64,000 nt of DNA from Actinotalea solisilvae. GTDB taxonomy: Bacteria > Actinomycetota > Actinomycetes > Actinomycetales > Cellulomonadaceae. Location: NCBI RefSeq assembly GCF_016464425.1, contig NZ_JADDKQ010000023.1:1-64000 (forward strand), in the 5' to 3' direction. This document shows, piece after piece, positions 1 to 10,015 of this stretch; position 1 is the first letter of the stretch; each line of letters begins with the position of its first letter. Made by a program: the position numbers and the translations under genes. The notes beneath the pieces are model-generated. The model was not told where the DNA came from, searched no databases, and saw nothing but the letters and a program-made list of their open reading frames with translations.

Positions 1-71
1 GGAAGCTAAGCCCCTCTGCGCCGATGGTACTGCACGGGAGACTGTGTGGGAGAGTAGGTCGCCGCCGAACA
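1..71 (+). rRNA. rrf: 5S ribosomal RNA, 3' part
   Basis: The first about 71 bases match the 3' half of an actinobacterial 5S rRNA: the GGAAGCTAAGCCC box, the loop around GATGGTACTGC and the closing GGGAGAGTAGGTCGCCGCC segment. The 5' half lies outside the window, so the rest of an rRNA operon is expected to the left. The exact 3' end is uncertain by a few bases. A strong terminator hairpin follows 10 bases later, as expected at the end of an rrn operon. Confidence 0.93.
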
Positions 72-80
72 TTCCTTCAC

Positions 81-110
81 AAGGCCGCCCCCGGAAACGG
101 GGGCGGCCTT
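81..110 (+). terminator. rRNA operon intrinsic terminator
   Basis: A perfect 13-bp GC-rich stem (arms 81-93 and 98-110) encloses a GAAA tetraloop. It lies directly behind the 5S gene. The 5' arm begins with AA and the 3' arm ends with TT, followed by CG-rich DNA rather than a long T run, which is common in high-GC actinobacteria. Confidence 0.9.
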
Positions 111-228
111 CGTGCATTCCAGGCACGGTCACGCATGCGTTCCGGGGCTCTGCATGCACTCTCGTCGCTCTGTCGACGTCGACGAGCGCCCTTCAGCACG
201 TCTGTCGGAGAGCTGCACCCACGCAGGC

Positions 229-267
229 GTGAAGGGTTGGTCGCGCCTCGTGCGACCAACCCTTCAC
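229..267. terminator. bidirectional terminator-like perfect hairpin
   Basis: A perfect 16-bp inverted repeat (229-244 and 252-267) with a 7-base loop, lying between the end of the rRNA operon and the 3' end of the convergent DUF255 gene. No T tract follows on either strand. The position suits a back-to-back terminator; an operator or small RNA fold cannot be excluded. Confidence 0.65.
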
Positions 268-280
268 ACCACCAGCCGCG

Positions 281-385
281 GTCTTCCCTGAGCTCTGCAT
301 CGATCTCCGGGAGCTCTGCACGGATCTTCCGTAGCTCCGTATCGATATCCCGGAGCTCTGCACGGACTTCCCGGAGCTCTGCAGC
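281..385. repeat. five-copy 21-bp tandem repeat with GAGCTCTGCA core
   Basis: The core GAGCTCTGCA (third copy TAGCTCCGTA) starts at 290, 311, 332, 353 and 374, exactly 21 bp apart each time. The linkers are also similar (CGGA/CGAT followed by TCTCC or CTTCC). The 6-bp palindrome GAGCTC recurs once per two helical turns. The repeat is not part of a recognisable protein. Confidence 0.85.
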
Positions 386-443
386 ACCTCCGTGAGGGCG
401 GTGTCCTCGCTCGTGGCGTCCCGTTGTGTCTGGCGCACTCGGG

Positions 444-2480
<2,037 letters not shown>

Positions 2481-2761
2481 CTCACTCCTCGCTGGCGTCG
2501 CCGGGAGCGGTGGTCCGAGCGCCTCGGACCTGCGGGCCGGGCCGGACGCCGGGACAGACCTGGCCGACCGCGAGCCGCCACGGGGGTGCCGGCGTCGCAG
2601 CCCTCGTCGCGCAACCGTGTCCAGACCGACGCTACGGGACCGCCCGTCGCCGTGCCCGCGGACGAGCACCGCCGCGAGGCCGTACCGCCGACCACGGTGC
2701 GCACGCGTGGCCCGCTCCGGCGGAGGTCGCGCGCCGGGCGAGGGGCCCGCGCCGGCGGACC

Positions 2762-3136
2762 TCAGGGGCGCGGCGCCAGCGCGTCTCGCAGCGACGCGAG
2801 TGCGGCCGGCACGGCCGCGTACCAGACGTTGGTGCCGCGCTTCTCGCTGATCACCAGGCCCGCCTCGCGCAGGATCCTCAGGTGGTGGCTGACCGTCGGC
2901 TGGCTCTTGCCGACCGGCTCGACGAGGTCGCACGCGCAGACGGCGCCGTCCGGGTGCGTGGCCAGCAGGTTGAGCAGCCGCAGCCGGACCGGGTCGGAGA
3001 GCGCCGCGAACCGACGAGCGAGCTCGGCGGCCTCCGCCTCCGTCAGGGCCGCGGCCTGCAGCGGTGCGCAGCACGCCTCGACCGCCGGCTGGGCGAGCAG
3101 GGGCAGCTCACGCACGATCGCGGTGGCCTCGGTCAT
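2762..3136 (-). CDS. ArsR family metalloregulator
   Basis: This 124-residue protein has a winged helix-turn-helix ([14 protein letters not shown], then [19 protein letters not shown]). ArsR/SmtB repressors leave DNA when they bind thiophilic metal(loid)s. Candidate ligand cysteines are the CC pair near residue 22 and the CAC at the start of the recognition region (VCACDLVEP), the latter at the classical ArsR alpha-3 position. The gene is divergent from the flavoprotein gene at 3247 across a 110-bp region full of palindromes, implying joint autoregulation. GGAGGA lies just upstream of the ATG at 3136. Confidence 0.9.
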   Translation of the reverse strand: MTEATAIVRELPLLAQPAVEACCAPLQAAALTEAEAAELARRFAALSDPVRLRLLNLLATHPDGAVCACDLVEPVGKSQPTVSHHLRILREAGLVISEKRGTNVWYAAVPAALASLRDALAPRP

Positions 3137-3151
3137 CGTTCCTCCAACGTA

Positions 3152-3206
3152 TTGACATCTGTCGATGTATGCGTGCAGTCTGGCGCACGCATCGACGAAT
3201 GTCGAT
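3152..3206. promoter_or_regulatory. ArsR-type operator region (nested palindromes)
   Basis: The divergent arsR/flavoprotein intergenic region contains GACATCTGTC (3154-3163, perfect) and ATCGACGAATGTCGAT (3191-3206, perfect 6-4-6 palindrome). The two flanks also form a larger imperfect inverted repeat around 3177. ArsR repressors bind such dyads; assignment to the neighbouring regulator is by position. Confidence 0.65.
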
Positions 3207-3246
3207 AGTACGCCGACGGCGGGGAACCGCCAGGAGGAGCGCCACG

Positions 3247-4731
3247 ATGAGCACCACCGCTGCCGACCAGGACCTGCCGGTCGTCGTCATCGGCGCCGGG
3301 CCGATCGGCCTGGCCGCCGCGGCGCACCTGACCGACCGCGGTCTGCCCTTCGTCGTCCTGGAGGCCGGCGACGACGTCGGCGCCGCGGTCTCCCAGTGGG
3401 GGCACATCCGCACCTTCACCCCGTGGCGGTACATCGTCGACGCCACGGCCGAGGCGCTGCTCGCCCCCACCGGCTGGGCCCGGCCGACCACGCCTGTCCC
3501 CCCGACCGGCGCCGAGCTGGTCGAGCACTACCTGCGGCCGCTCGGTGCGCTCGTCGGCGCGCACGTCCGGCTCGGGGAGCGCGTGGTCGCCGTGTCCCGT
3601 GCCGGGATGGACAAGATGCGCAGCGTCGGCCGCTCGGAGCGGCCGTTCCTGGTGCGGACCCGGCGCGACGACGGTGCGGTGACCGAGCTGCGGGCCCGTG
3701 CGGTCATCGACGCCTCGGGCACGTGGTCCCGCCCCAACCCGCTGGGCGGTGCGGGCCTGCCCGCGATCGGCGAGGAGCAGGCGGGGCGGTTCCTCGTCGG
3801 TCCCCTCCCGGACGTCCTCGGGTGCGACCGCGGGCGGTTCGCCGGGCGGCGCACCCTCGTGGTCGGCGCCGGTCACTCCGCCGCGAACACGCTGCTGAAC
3901 CTGGCCCGCCTGGCCGCCGAGGTGCCGGGCACGGAGATCCTGTGGGCCATCCGCGGTGCGTCGCCGGCGTCGGTGTACGGCGGCGCAGAGGCCGACGCGC
4001 TCGCCGCGCGCGGCAAGCTCGGCTCGGACCTCCGCGCGCTGGTCGACTCCGGGATCGTGCGCCTCGTCACCGGCTTCGCGATCACGGCCCTCGAGCCGGC
4101 CGGAGAGGTGGTCGCCGTCGTCGGCGAGACGGCCGACGGCGAGGTCCGGCTCGACGGCCTGCACCACGTCGCCGCAGCGACCGGCTTCCGCCCCGACCTC
4201 TCGATGCTCTCCGAGGTGCGCCTGGAGCTCGACCCCGGGCTCGAGGCGCCGCGAGCGCTCGGCCCGCTGATCGACCCCGCCTTCCACTCGTGCGGGACGG
4301 TCCCGCCGCACGGGCACCGGGACCTCGCGCACCCGGAGGAGGGGTTCTACGTGGTCGGGATGAAGTCCTACGGCCGCGCCCCCACGTTCCTCATCACGAC
4401 GGGCAACGAGCAGGTCCGCTCCGTGGTCGCCGCTCTCGCGGGGGACCGCGCCGCCGCCGACGAGGTCCAGCTCGTGCTCCCGGAGACCGGGGTCTGCTCG
4501 GTCGACGCGGCGGGCCGGGACACCGGTGCCGGCGGCTGCTGCGGCGGTCCGACGGGCGTCGAGGGCCTCGAGGTCCCCGCCGCGGCGCACCGCGCCCGTC
4601 CCGACGGCGTCGCCGCCCGGGGCTTCGCCACCGGCGTCGCGGGCGGCGGTGCCGTCGCGCTGCTCGCGCTCGCCGACGTGACCGCAACCGACGACGCCGG
4701 CTCGTGCGGCTCGGGCGGCTGCTGCTCGTGA
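3247..4731 (+). CDS. FAD/NAD(P)-dependent flavoprotein (ArsO-like monooxygenase?) with Cys-rich tail
   Basis: The product has 494 residues. An N-terminal dinucleotide-binding motif (VVIGAGPIGLAAAAHL) and a second one near residue 206 (LVVGAGHSAANTLLNLA) mark a two-dinucleotide-domain flavin oxidoreductase, like flavin-containing monooxygenases. Placement next to an ArsR gene resembles arsO-type arsenic genes, but the substrate is not shown. The C-terminus is odd: CSVDAAG is followed by GGCCGG, then an Ala/Gly stretch, and the chain ends GSCGSGGCCS, giving several vicinal cysteines that could bind metal(loid) or be redox active. AGGAGG precedes the ATG at 3247 by about 10 bases. Confidence 0.8.
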   Translation: MSTTAADQDLPVVVIGAGPIGLAAAAHLTDRGLPFVVLEAGDDVGAAVSQWGHIRTFTPWRYIVDATAEALLAPTGWARPTTPVPPTGAELVEHYLRPLGALVGAHVRLGERVVAVSRAGMDKMRSVGRSERPFLVRTRRDDGAVTELRARAVIDASGTWSRPNPLGGAGLPAIGEEQAGRFLVGPLPDVLGCDRGRFAGRRTLVVGAGHSAANTLLNLARLAAEVPGTEILWAIRGASPASVYGGAEADALAARGKLGSDLRALVDSGIVRLVTGFAITALEPAGEVVAVVGETADGEVRLDGLHHVAAATGFRPDLSMLSEVRLELDPGLEAPRALGPLIDPAFHSCGTVPPHGHRDLAHPEEGFYVVGMKSYGRAPTFLITTGNEQVRSVVAALAGDRAAADEVQLVLPETGVCSVDAAGRDTGAGGCCGGPTGVEGLEVPAAAHRARPDGVAARGFATGVAGGGAVALLALADVTATDDAGSCGSGGCCS

Positions 4732-4853
4732 CCCGCCTCGGGCCGGCGCGGGTGCGCTCGTGATGGTCCGGCGCCGCGCCCGGTGAACCGGCCGCGGCGT
4801 CGTCGTCCGTGATCCTCCGACCGCCGGTCCGGCGCGGGAGGCGTCGGGCGCGG

Positions 4854-5351
4854 TCAGCAGACCGGCGCGGGCTCGTCGATGCGCGGCGTCGCCGCGTCGG
4901 CCGTGGGGTAGATGCGCGTGATCGACAGGACGGCGGGCTCGTCGAAGGGGTTGCTCACGTGGTGCGGGCCGACCTCGGTGAACGAGCCGACGAGCGTGCC
5001 GCCGGCGTCGACGCCGAACGTCTCCGGCGGTGCGCACGGGGTCTGCCGCACGACCTTGCCCGAGACGACGACGGCGATGACGATCCCCGGGTGCGAGTGC
5101 CAGCCGGAGAAGCTGCCGGGCGGGTACGTGAGGTCGAAGGTGGTCACGGTCGTGGGCTCGCGGGTCATGAGCGTCACGCCGTCCTGGGCGACCTTGAGGG
5201 TGCGGTGTCCGTCGCTGTCGTCGAGCCGGCCGCTCGCGGTGTTCGCGGTGGTCGTGGTGCCGGAGCCAGGGGTCGCGACGGCGGCCGTGACGCATGCTCC
5301 GGTGACGAGGAGCGCGGCGGTGGCGGTGAGCGCGGTCGTCCGGGTGCGCAT
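4854..5351 (-). CDS. exported cupin-domain protein
   Basis: The product is a 165-residue protein with an N-terminal export signal (MRTRTTALTATAALLVTGAC) followed by a Ser/Thr/Gly-rich linker and a single cupin barrel. Cupin motif 1 is seen in FSGWHSHPGIVIAVVVSG (HxH ligands) and motif 2 near VGPHHVSNPFDEP. It could be lipidated at the Cys near residue 20, but the box is not canonical, so ordinary Sec cleavage after AVA is equally likely. It is a small single-domain cupin of unknown substrate. AGGAGG lies 6-8 bases before the ATG at 5351. It converges with the flavoprotein gene, 122 bp away. Confidence 0.75.
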   Translation of the reverse strand: MRTRTTALTATAALLVTGACVTAAVATPGSGTTTTANTASGRLDDSDGHRTLKVAQDGVTLMTREPTTVTTFDLTYPPGSFSGWHSHPGIVIAVVVSGKVVRQTPCAPPETFGVDAGGTLVGSFTEVGPHHVSNPFDEPAVLSITRIYPTADAATPRIDEPAPVC

Positions 5352-5826
5352 GGGGTGCCTCCTGCGGTGTGCGTGGTGCGGGGTAGGTGCTGGGTGGGGC
5401 GGCGCGGGCCCCGTGCGGCGAGGTGACCTCGGCCGTGGGTGCGGCGTCGGTGGCGTCGGGAGGCCGCACCGCCCGGTCACGAGGGCCGGGCGGCCGCCCG
5501 AGCGGTGACCGGGGGCACGGGGGGCGTCGGGCACAGGGCCTGACGGGTGTGCGCCCGCGGTGAGGCAGCCCGTCCGGAGACCGGTCGGGTCGCTGCGTCG
5601 CGGCCGACGACGGCGGCGACGGTGCCGCGTTCTCGGCCTGGGCCACGCTCGGGGTGGCCCTGGGAGCACGGTCCTCGCCCCGGGCGCGCGCGGTCAAGGG
5701 GGCCCTCCTGCGCGCCTCGCGTCGGCTGCCGCCGTCCTCCCACCGTGTCGGGGATCACACGGCGGCGGGCGGGTGAAAGCGGCTCCGTGGATGCACCGGG
5801 TGCACCGTTGCACTTAGTGTAAGAAC
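5352..5826. other. 475-bp intergenic region between cupin and tetR genes
   Basis: This is a divergent region with no protein that I can support; open frames here are low-complexity Arg/Pro/Gly-rich and without a ribosome site. It should hold the promoters of the leftward cupin gene and the rightward tetR gene. The only clear structure is the dyad pair at 5792-5822, next to the tetR start. Confidence 0.5.
5792..5822. promoter_or_regulatory. candidate TetR operator pair
   Basis: A perfect 6-1-6 palindrome, TGCACCGGGTGCA (5792-5804), abuts a near-perfect 15-bp dyad TTGCACTTAGTGTAA (5808-5822). The second dyad ends four bases before the GTG start of the TetR gene, a position suited to autorepression of a short-leader transcript. 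Confidence 0.6.
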
Positions 5827-6483
5827 GTGATCCCGACCCGCCCGCTCGCCGACCGTCGGGCCGCCCTCAAGAAACGGCACCGCCAGGCGATCGTCGAGGC
5901 CGCCGCGGCGCTCATGACCGAGGTCGGCAGCATCGGGTTCACCGTGGACGACCTCGCGGCACGGGCCGACGTCTCGCGGCGCACCGTGTTCAACCACTTC
6001 GCGTCCGTCGACGACATCGTCACGGAGGTCTGCGCCGGGATCCTGGGCGGCGTCGTCGACGGCTTCGTCGCGCGGGCGTCCGAGGCGTCGGCGGACGGCG
6101 GGTCGGCGTCCTCGATGTTCGACGAGGTCGCCTACGCGCTGCGCACCACGGACCTCGTGACGCCCATGGCGTACCTCACGCGCACGCTCGGCGTCGCGCA
6201 GGACCCCACGCCGTGGCGCGCGGCCCTCATGCTCCGCAGCGTGCACGACGTCAGCGCGCGCTTCGCGCACGCGATGGCGGAGCGGCACCCCGAGGCCGAC
6301 CCGCTGGCTGTCGAGCTGCTCGTCAACTCCCTCATGACCGGCCTCATGGTGCTCCACGGGCACTGGTACGCCGCGACCGGCGGGGCCGACGACGCCGCCT
6401 CGCGCGAGGTCTGGTCGGAGCTCGTCGAGCGCCTCGTCTCCACCGTCCGGGCCGGGTACGCGGCCGCCGACGCCCACCGCTGA
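5827..6483 (+). CDS. TetR/AcrR family transcriptional regulator
   Basis: The 218-residue protein has a typical N-terminal TetR helix-turn-helix: RQAIVEAAAALMTEVG, then FTVDDLAARADVSRRTVFNH, about residues 18-65. The C-terminal all-helical part is the ligand-binding and dimer region; the ligand is unknown. It is followed after 26 bases by the MMPL exporter, so it most likely represses this operon and is induced by an exporter substrate. The GTG start at 5827 is chosen because it gives the standard short N-terminal arm; no strong Shine-Dalgarno is present, and an operator-like dyad lies directly upstream. Confidence 0.9.
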   Translation: MIPTRPLADRRAALKKRHRQAIVEAAAALMTEVGSIGFTVDDLAARADVSRRTVFNHFASVDDIVTEVCAGILGGVVDGFVARASEASADGGSASSMFDEVAYALRTTDLVTPMAYLTRTLGVAQDPTPWRAALMLRSVHDVSARFAHAMAERHPEADPLAVELLVNSLMTGLMVLHGHWYAATGGADDAASREVWSELVERLVSTVRAGYAAADAHR

Positions 6484-6509
6484 CCGCCTCCACCCACAGG
6501 AACGGAACC

Positions 6510-9014
6510 ATGGCTGAACTCCTCTACCGGCTCGGCCGGACCGCGGCGCGCCGCGCGCGCGTCGTCATCGCCGCGTGGCTCGTGGTGCTCGCGCTCGCCG
6601 GCGCCGCGTTCGCGGCCTTCGGCGGGACGCTCGCGAACAGCTTCTCAATCCCGGGCACGCCGACCGCGGAGGTCACCGACCAGCTGCGGGACGAGCTCCC
6701 GGGTGCGGCGGGCGCGGTCGGCACCGTCGTGCTGAGCACCGAGGACGGCTCACCGTTCACCGCCGAGCAGCAGGCCGCGATCGGCGAGCTCGTCGCCGCG
6801 GCCGCCGAGGCCGACGGCGTCGAGGCGACGGTCGACCCGTTCGCGACCGCGGCCGAGCGCGAGCAGCGCCGGCTCGAGGTCGACGGCGGCCTCGCCCAGC
6901 TCGAGCAGGGGCGGCTCGAGCTCGCCCAGGGGCAGGCGCAGCTCGACGCCGCGCGGGCCCAGGCCGAGGCCGCGGGCGCGATCGCCGTCGTCGGGCCCGA
7001 GCTCGACGCGCAGCAGGCCGCGCTCGACCAGGGGGCGCTCGAGCTGGAGGCCGGTGCGGAGCAGCTCGACCTCGCGTCCCGCCTGCTCGCCATGGCGTCC
7101 GAGGTCCGCACGGTCTCCGAGGACGGCAGCACGGCGGTCGCGACGGTCGTCTTCGAGGAGGTCTCGTTCGACGTCACGCAGGAGACGCGCGACGCCGTCA
7201 TCGCGGCGTTCGACGAGCCCGTCGAGGGGGTCCGGGTGGACCTCTCGTCCGACATCACCACGGGCGTCCCCGAGGTCTTCGGCGTCGCCGAGGCCTTCGG
7301 GCTCGTGGCCGCCGCCGTCGTGCTCGTGGTCATGCTCGGCACGCTCGTCGGCGCGGGCCTGCCCATCCTCACCGCGCTCGTCGGCGTGGGGATCGGCGCG
7401 CTCGGCGCGATGTCGCTCTCCGGCGTCGTGGAGATGGCGTCCATGACCCCGGTGCTCGGCATCATGCTCGGCCTCGCGGTCGGCATCGACTACGCGCTCT
7501 TCATCGTCAACCGCCACCGGCGCCAGCTCATGCAGGGCTACGACGTCGACGAGTCGATCGGGCTCGCGAACGGCACGTCGGGCAACGCGGTCGTGTTCGC
7601 GGGCGCGACGGTCCTCATCGCGCTGCTCGCGCTCAACGTCACGGGCATCCCCTTCCTCGGCCTCATGGGCTCGGTCGGTGCGATGTGCGTCGCGATCGCC
7701 GTGCTCATCGCCGTGACCCTGACGCCCGCGCTGCTCGGGACGGTGGGGATGCGCATCCTGTCCCGGCGCGAGCGCGCCGCGCTCGCCGCGCACCACGAGG
7801 CGACGTCCGCCGCGCCTGCGCCGGTCGTGCCCACGCGGCCGATGTCCACCGCCGCTGCCGCGGCGCGGGTGCTGCTCGGCATCATCGGCCTGGTCGTCGT
7901 GGCGCTGCCGGCGACGCAGCTGCGGCTCGGCCTGCCCGACGGCTCCTCCGACGCGCAGGACTCGACCCAGTACCGCGCCTACACGACGGTGTCGGAGAAG
8001 TTCGGGCCGGGCCGGAACGGCCCGCTGCTCGTCGTCGCCGAGCTGCCCGAGGCGCCGACGGAGGAGGGTCTGCTGCGTGCGCAGGTCGAGGTGGCCGAGG
8101 AGCTCTTCGCCCAGGACGACGTCGTCGCGGTGGTCCCGTTCGGCAGCTCCGAGGACCGGACGGTCACCGCGTTCCAGGTCGTCCCCGCGCAGGGGCCGAC
8201 GACCGAGTCGACCGAGGAGCTCGTCACGACGCTGCGCGGGCTCTCGCCGCTCGAGGACGGCACGGAGATCGGCGTCGCCGGTCACGCGAGCGGCAACATC
8301 GACGTGTCCGCGCGGCTCGCGGACGCGCTGCCGGTCTACCTGGGCGTCGTCGTCGGCCTGTCGCTGGTCATCCTCGTCCTGGTGTTCCGGTCGGTGCTCG
8401 TGCCGCTCATCGCGACCGCCGGGTTCGTGCTCTCCTTCTTCGCGGCCATGGGCGGCGTCGTCGCGATCTACCAGTGGGGCTGGCTCGGCCCGCTGTTCGG
8501 CGTGGACAACCCCGGACCCGTGCTGAGCTTCCTGCCGACGCTGCTCGTCGGGATCCTCTTCGGGCTCGCGATGGACTACATGCTCTTCCTCGGCTCGGGC
8601 ATGCGGGAGGCGTACGTCCACGGGGTGCCGGCGCGGGTCGCCGTCGTGCAGGGCGTGCACGCCGCGCGCTCGGTCGTCACGGCCGCCGCGATCATCATGG
8701 TCTCGGTGTTCGGCGGGTTCGTGTTCTCGCACAGCGCGATGATCCGTCCCATCGGCTTCGGGCTCGCGCTCGGCGTCCTGCTCGACGCGTTCGTCGTCCG
8801 GATGCTCGTCGTGCCCGGGTTCCTGCACCTCGCGGGGGACGCCGCGTGGTGGCTGCCGCGCTGGCTCGACCGCCTGCTGCCCGACGTCGACGTCGAGGGG
8901 GCCGCGCTCGAGCGCCGGCACCCGCACCACGTCGCTGAGCACGACGCGGGCACGACGTCGACCGCCGGGGTCGCGTCCGAGCCCGACGAGGCCGCCGTGG
9001 GCAGCGCACGCTGA
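6510..9014 (+). CDS. MMPL family RND-type exporter
   Basis: The protein has 834 residues. TM1 is near residues 15-40, followed by a large extracytoplasmic loop, TM2-6, TM7, a second loop and TM8-12. The proton-relay Asp-Tyr pairs of MMPL proteins occur in both halves: VGIDYALFIVNRHR and LAMDYMLFLGSG. The first loop carries an unusual helical hairpin (about residues 115-197) of repeated LEQGRLEL and AQLDAA-type heptads, predicted coiled coil. MMPL proteins export lipids or drugs across the membrane. Coupling to the upstream TetR gene suggests inducible efflux. The ATG at 6510 follows CACAGGAACGG. Confidence 0.9.
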   Translation: MAELLYRLGRTAARRARVVIAAWLVVLALAGAAFAAFGGTLANSFSIPGTPTAEVTDQLRDELPGAAGAVGTVVLSTEDGSPFTAEQQAAIGELVAAAAEADGVEATVDPFATAAEREQRRLEVDGGLAQLEQGRLELAQGQAQLDAARAQAEAAGAIAVVGPELDAQQAALDQGALELEAGAEQLDLASRLLAMASEVRTVSEDGSTAVATVVFEEVSFDVTQETRDAVIAAFDEPVEGVRVDLSSDITTGVPEVFGVAEAFGLVAAAVVLVVMLGTLVGAGLPILTALVGVGIGALGAMSLSGVVEMASMTPVLGIMLGLAVGIDYALFIVNRHRRQLMQGYDVDESIGLANGTSGNAVVFAGATVLIALLALNVTGIPFLGLMGSVGAMCVAIAVLIAVTLTPALLGTVGMRILSRRERAALAAHHEATSAAPAPVVPTRPMSTAAAAARVLLGIIGLVVVALPATQLRLGLPDGSSDAQDSTQYRAYTTVSEKFGPGRNGPLLVVAELPEAPTEEGLLRAQVEVAEELFAQDDVVAVVPFGSSEDRTVTAFQVVPAQGPTTESTEELVTTLRGLSPLEDGTEIGVAGHASGNIDVSARLADALPVYLGVVVGLSLVILVLVFRSVLVPLIATAGFVLSFFAAMGGVVAIYQWGWLGPLFGVDNPGPVLSFLPTLLVGILFGLAMDYMLFLGSGMREAYVHGVPARVAVVQGVHAARSVVTAAAIIMVSVFGGFVFSHSAMIRPIGFGLALGVLLDAFVVRMLVVPGFLHLAGDAAWWLPRWLDRLLPDVDVEGAALERRHPHHVAEHDAGTTSTAGVASEPDEAAVGSAR

Positions 9015-9047
9015 CCGCTCGGCCGGGTCCTGCCCGGTGCGCGCCGA

Positions 9048-9079
9048 CGACACCCTCACCCTCACGGGTGGGGGTGTCG
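9048..9079 (+). terminator. intrinsic terminator after MMPL gene
   Basis: The 13-bp stem (9048-9060 with 9067-9079, one G-T pair) has a 6-base loop, 33 bases behind the MMPL stop codon. It is not followed by a T run. Confidence 0.75.
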
Positions 9080-9155
9080 CCGTCTGCGGGCACCGTCGGT
9101 GGGTGGACGAGGCTGCTCTGGTGACGTGTCGGTGCGGGTGGCTAGCGTGCGTCGG

Positions 9156-9782
9156 ATGGACGAGACCACGGACCTGTCGCGCACGACGCCCGAGGACGGG
9201 AAGGCCGTGCTGCTCCGCTACCTGCGGAGCCAGCGGGACGGCCTCGCGAGCAAGGTCGACGGCCTGAGCGAGTACGACGCGCGGCGGCCGCTCACCCCGA
9301 CGGGCACGAACCTGCGCGGCCTCGTCAAGCACGTCGCGAGCGTGCAGCTCGGCTACCTCACCGACGTGTTCGGGCGCCCGTCCGGGCGCGAGCTGCCCTG
9401 GGACGCCGAGGACGCCGAGCCCGACGCCGACCTGTGGGTCACGGCGGAGGAGTCCCGCGAGGACGTGCTCGAGCTGCACCGGTTCTCGGCCGAGCAGGCG
9501 GACGCGACGGTCGCGGCGCTGGACCTCGACGCTCGCGGCGAGGTGCCGTGGTGGCCCGCCGAGCGGAGGGCCGTCACGCTCCAGCAGGTCCTCGTGCACC
9601 TCTGCGTCGAGACGGCGCGCCACGCGGGTCACGCCGACATCCTGCGCGAGCTCGTCGACGGCGCCACGGGGCAGCGTCCCGGCGACCCCAACGTCACCGG
9701 GCGGTCCGGGGACGAGTGGGCCGTGCACCGGGCCCGCATCGAGGAAGCGGCGCGGGTCGCCGGGGGCGGGCTCCCCTCGTGA
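9156..9782 (+). CDS. DinB family (DUF664) protein
   Basis: The 208-residue protein has the four-helix DinB/DUF664 pattern. Likely metal-binding histidines are in LVKHVASVQ and in ETARHAGHADILREL, matching the three-His site of DinB and mycothiol/bacillithiol-dependent transferases. DUF664 proteins are common in actinobacteria and include mycothiol-dependent enzymes; the exact reaction here is unknown. The ATG at 9156 is preferred over an upstream in-frame ATG because the extra 19 residues (MGGRGCSGDVSVRVASVRR) do not look like DinB sequence. The stop codon overlaps the GTG of the next small gene. Confidence 0.85.
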   Translation: MDETTDLSRTTPEDGKAVLLRYLRSQRDGLASKVDGLSEYDARRPLTPTGTNLRGLVKHVASVQLGYLTDVFGRPSGRELPWDAEDAEPDADLWVTAEESREDVLELHRFSAEQADATVAALDLDARGEVPWWPAERRAVTLQQVLVHLCVETARHAGHADILRELVDGATGQRPGDPNVTGRSGDEWAVHRARIEEAARVAGGGLPS

Positions 9783-9922
9783 CGCCGCACGACGCTCCCG
9801 GGGACCCCGCGCCGGGGGGCGGCGGCCCGTCGCGTGCCGCCGTCGTCGCCGCCCTGCTCGGCGTCGTCGTGGTCGTGCTGGTCGCCGTCGTCGTCGGGAT
9901 GGCGCTGGCGGAGAACCTGTGA
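9779..9922 (+). CDS. 47-residue single-pass membrane protein
   Basis: A GTG start overlaps the DinB stop (GTGA), giving MTPHDAPGDPAPGGGG, then one hydrophobic helix of about 24 residues (AAVVAALLGVVVVVLVAVVV) and a short tail, GMALAENL. The Pro/Gly-rich cytoplasmic head plus one TM helix is a common actinobacterial small-protein layout. No family is recognised. The overlap suggests translational coupling with the DinB gene. Confidence 0.6.
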   Translation: MTPHDAPGDPAPGGGGPSRAAVVAALLGVVVVVLVAVVVGMALAENL

Positions 9923-10015
9923 CCGCTCCGCGTGCGTCCACGGCGGACGGCGTGGGAGCGGCCCGGTCGCCGCTCCCGTAGGGTCCTCGCGTCCGTCGCC
10001 CTCCCGAGGAGAACC

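Larger units (their letters stand above)
111..443. other. non-coding spacer between rRNA operon and DUF255 gene
   Basis: No convincing gene is seen. Open frames across it on both strands are repeat-driven and lack homology-like features. It contains a 16-bp perfect hairpin (229-267) and a five-copy 21-bp tandem repeat (281-385), both listed separately. A sixth, diverged copy of the repeat core (GGGCTCTGCA) occurs at 145-154. The spacer separates the rightward rRNA transcript from the leftward DUF255 gene. Confidence 0.6.

Noticed and set aside
281-385. CRISPR array
   Set aside because: Units are contiguous 21-bp tandem repeats without unique spacers, and no cas genes are present.
24-395. A protein-coding gene spanning the 5S rRNA tail and the repeat on the plus strand
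   Set aside because: It would start within rRNA and its C-terminus is only the translated 21-bp repeat; no ribosome site or homology-like segment is seen.
2481-3074. N-terminal extension of the DUF255 protein
   Set aside because: The frame is open but Arg/Pro-rich, overlaps the ArsR gene, and the conserved N-terminus with its ribosome site begins at 2480.
3133-5697. Very long minus-strand frame covering the flavoprotein gene
   Set aside because: Antisense shadow caused by extreme GC; composition is Arg/Gly/Asp-rich without domains, whereas the plus strand encodes a clear flavoprotein.
5477-5758. Small gene in the cupin-tetR intergenic region
   Set aside because: No ribosome site, Arg/Pro/Gly-rich composition and no conserved pattern; more likely promoter DNA.
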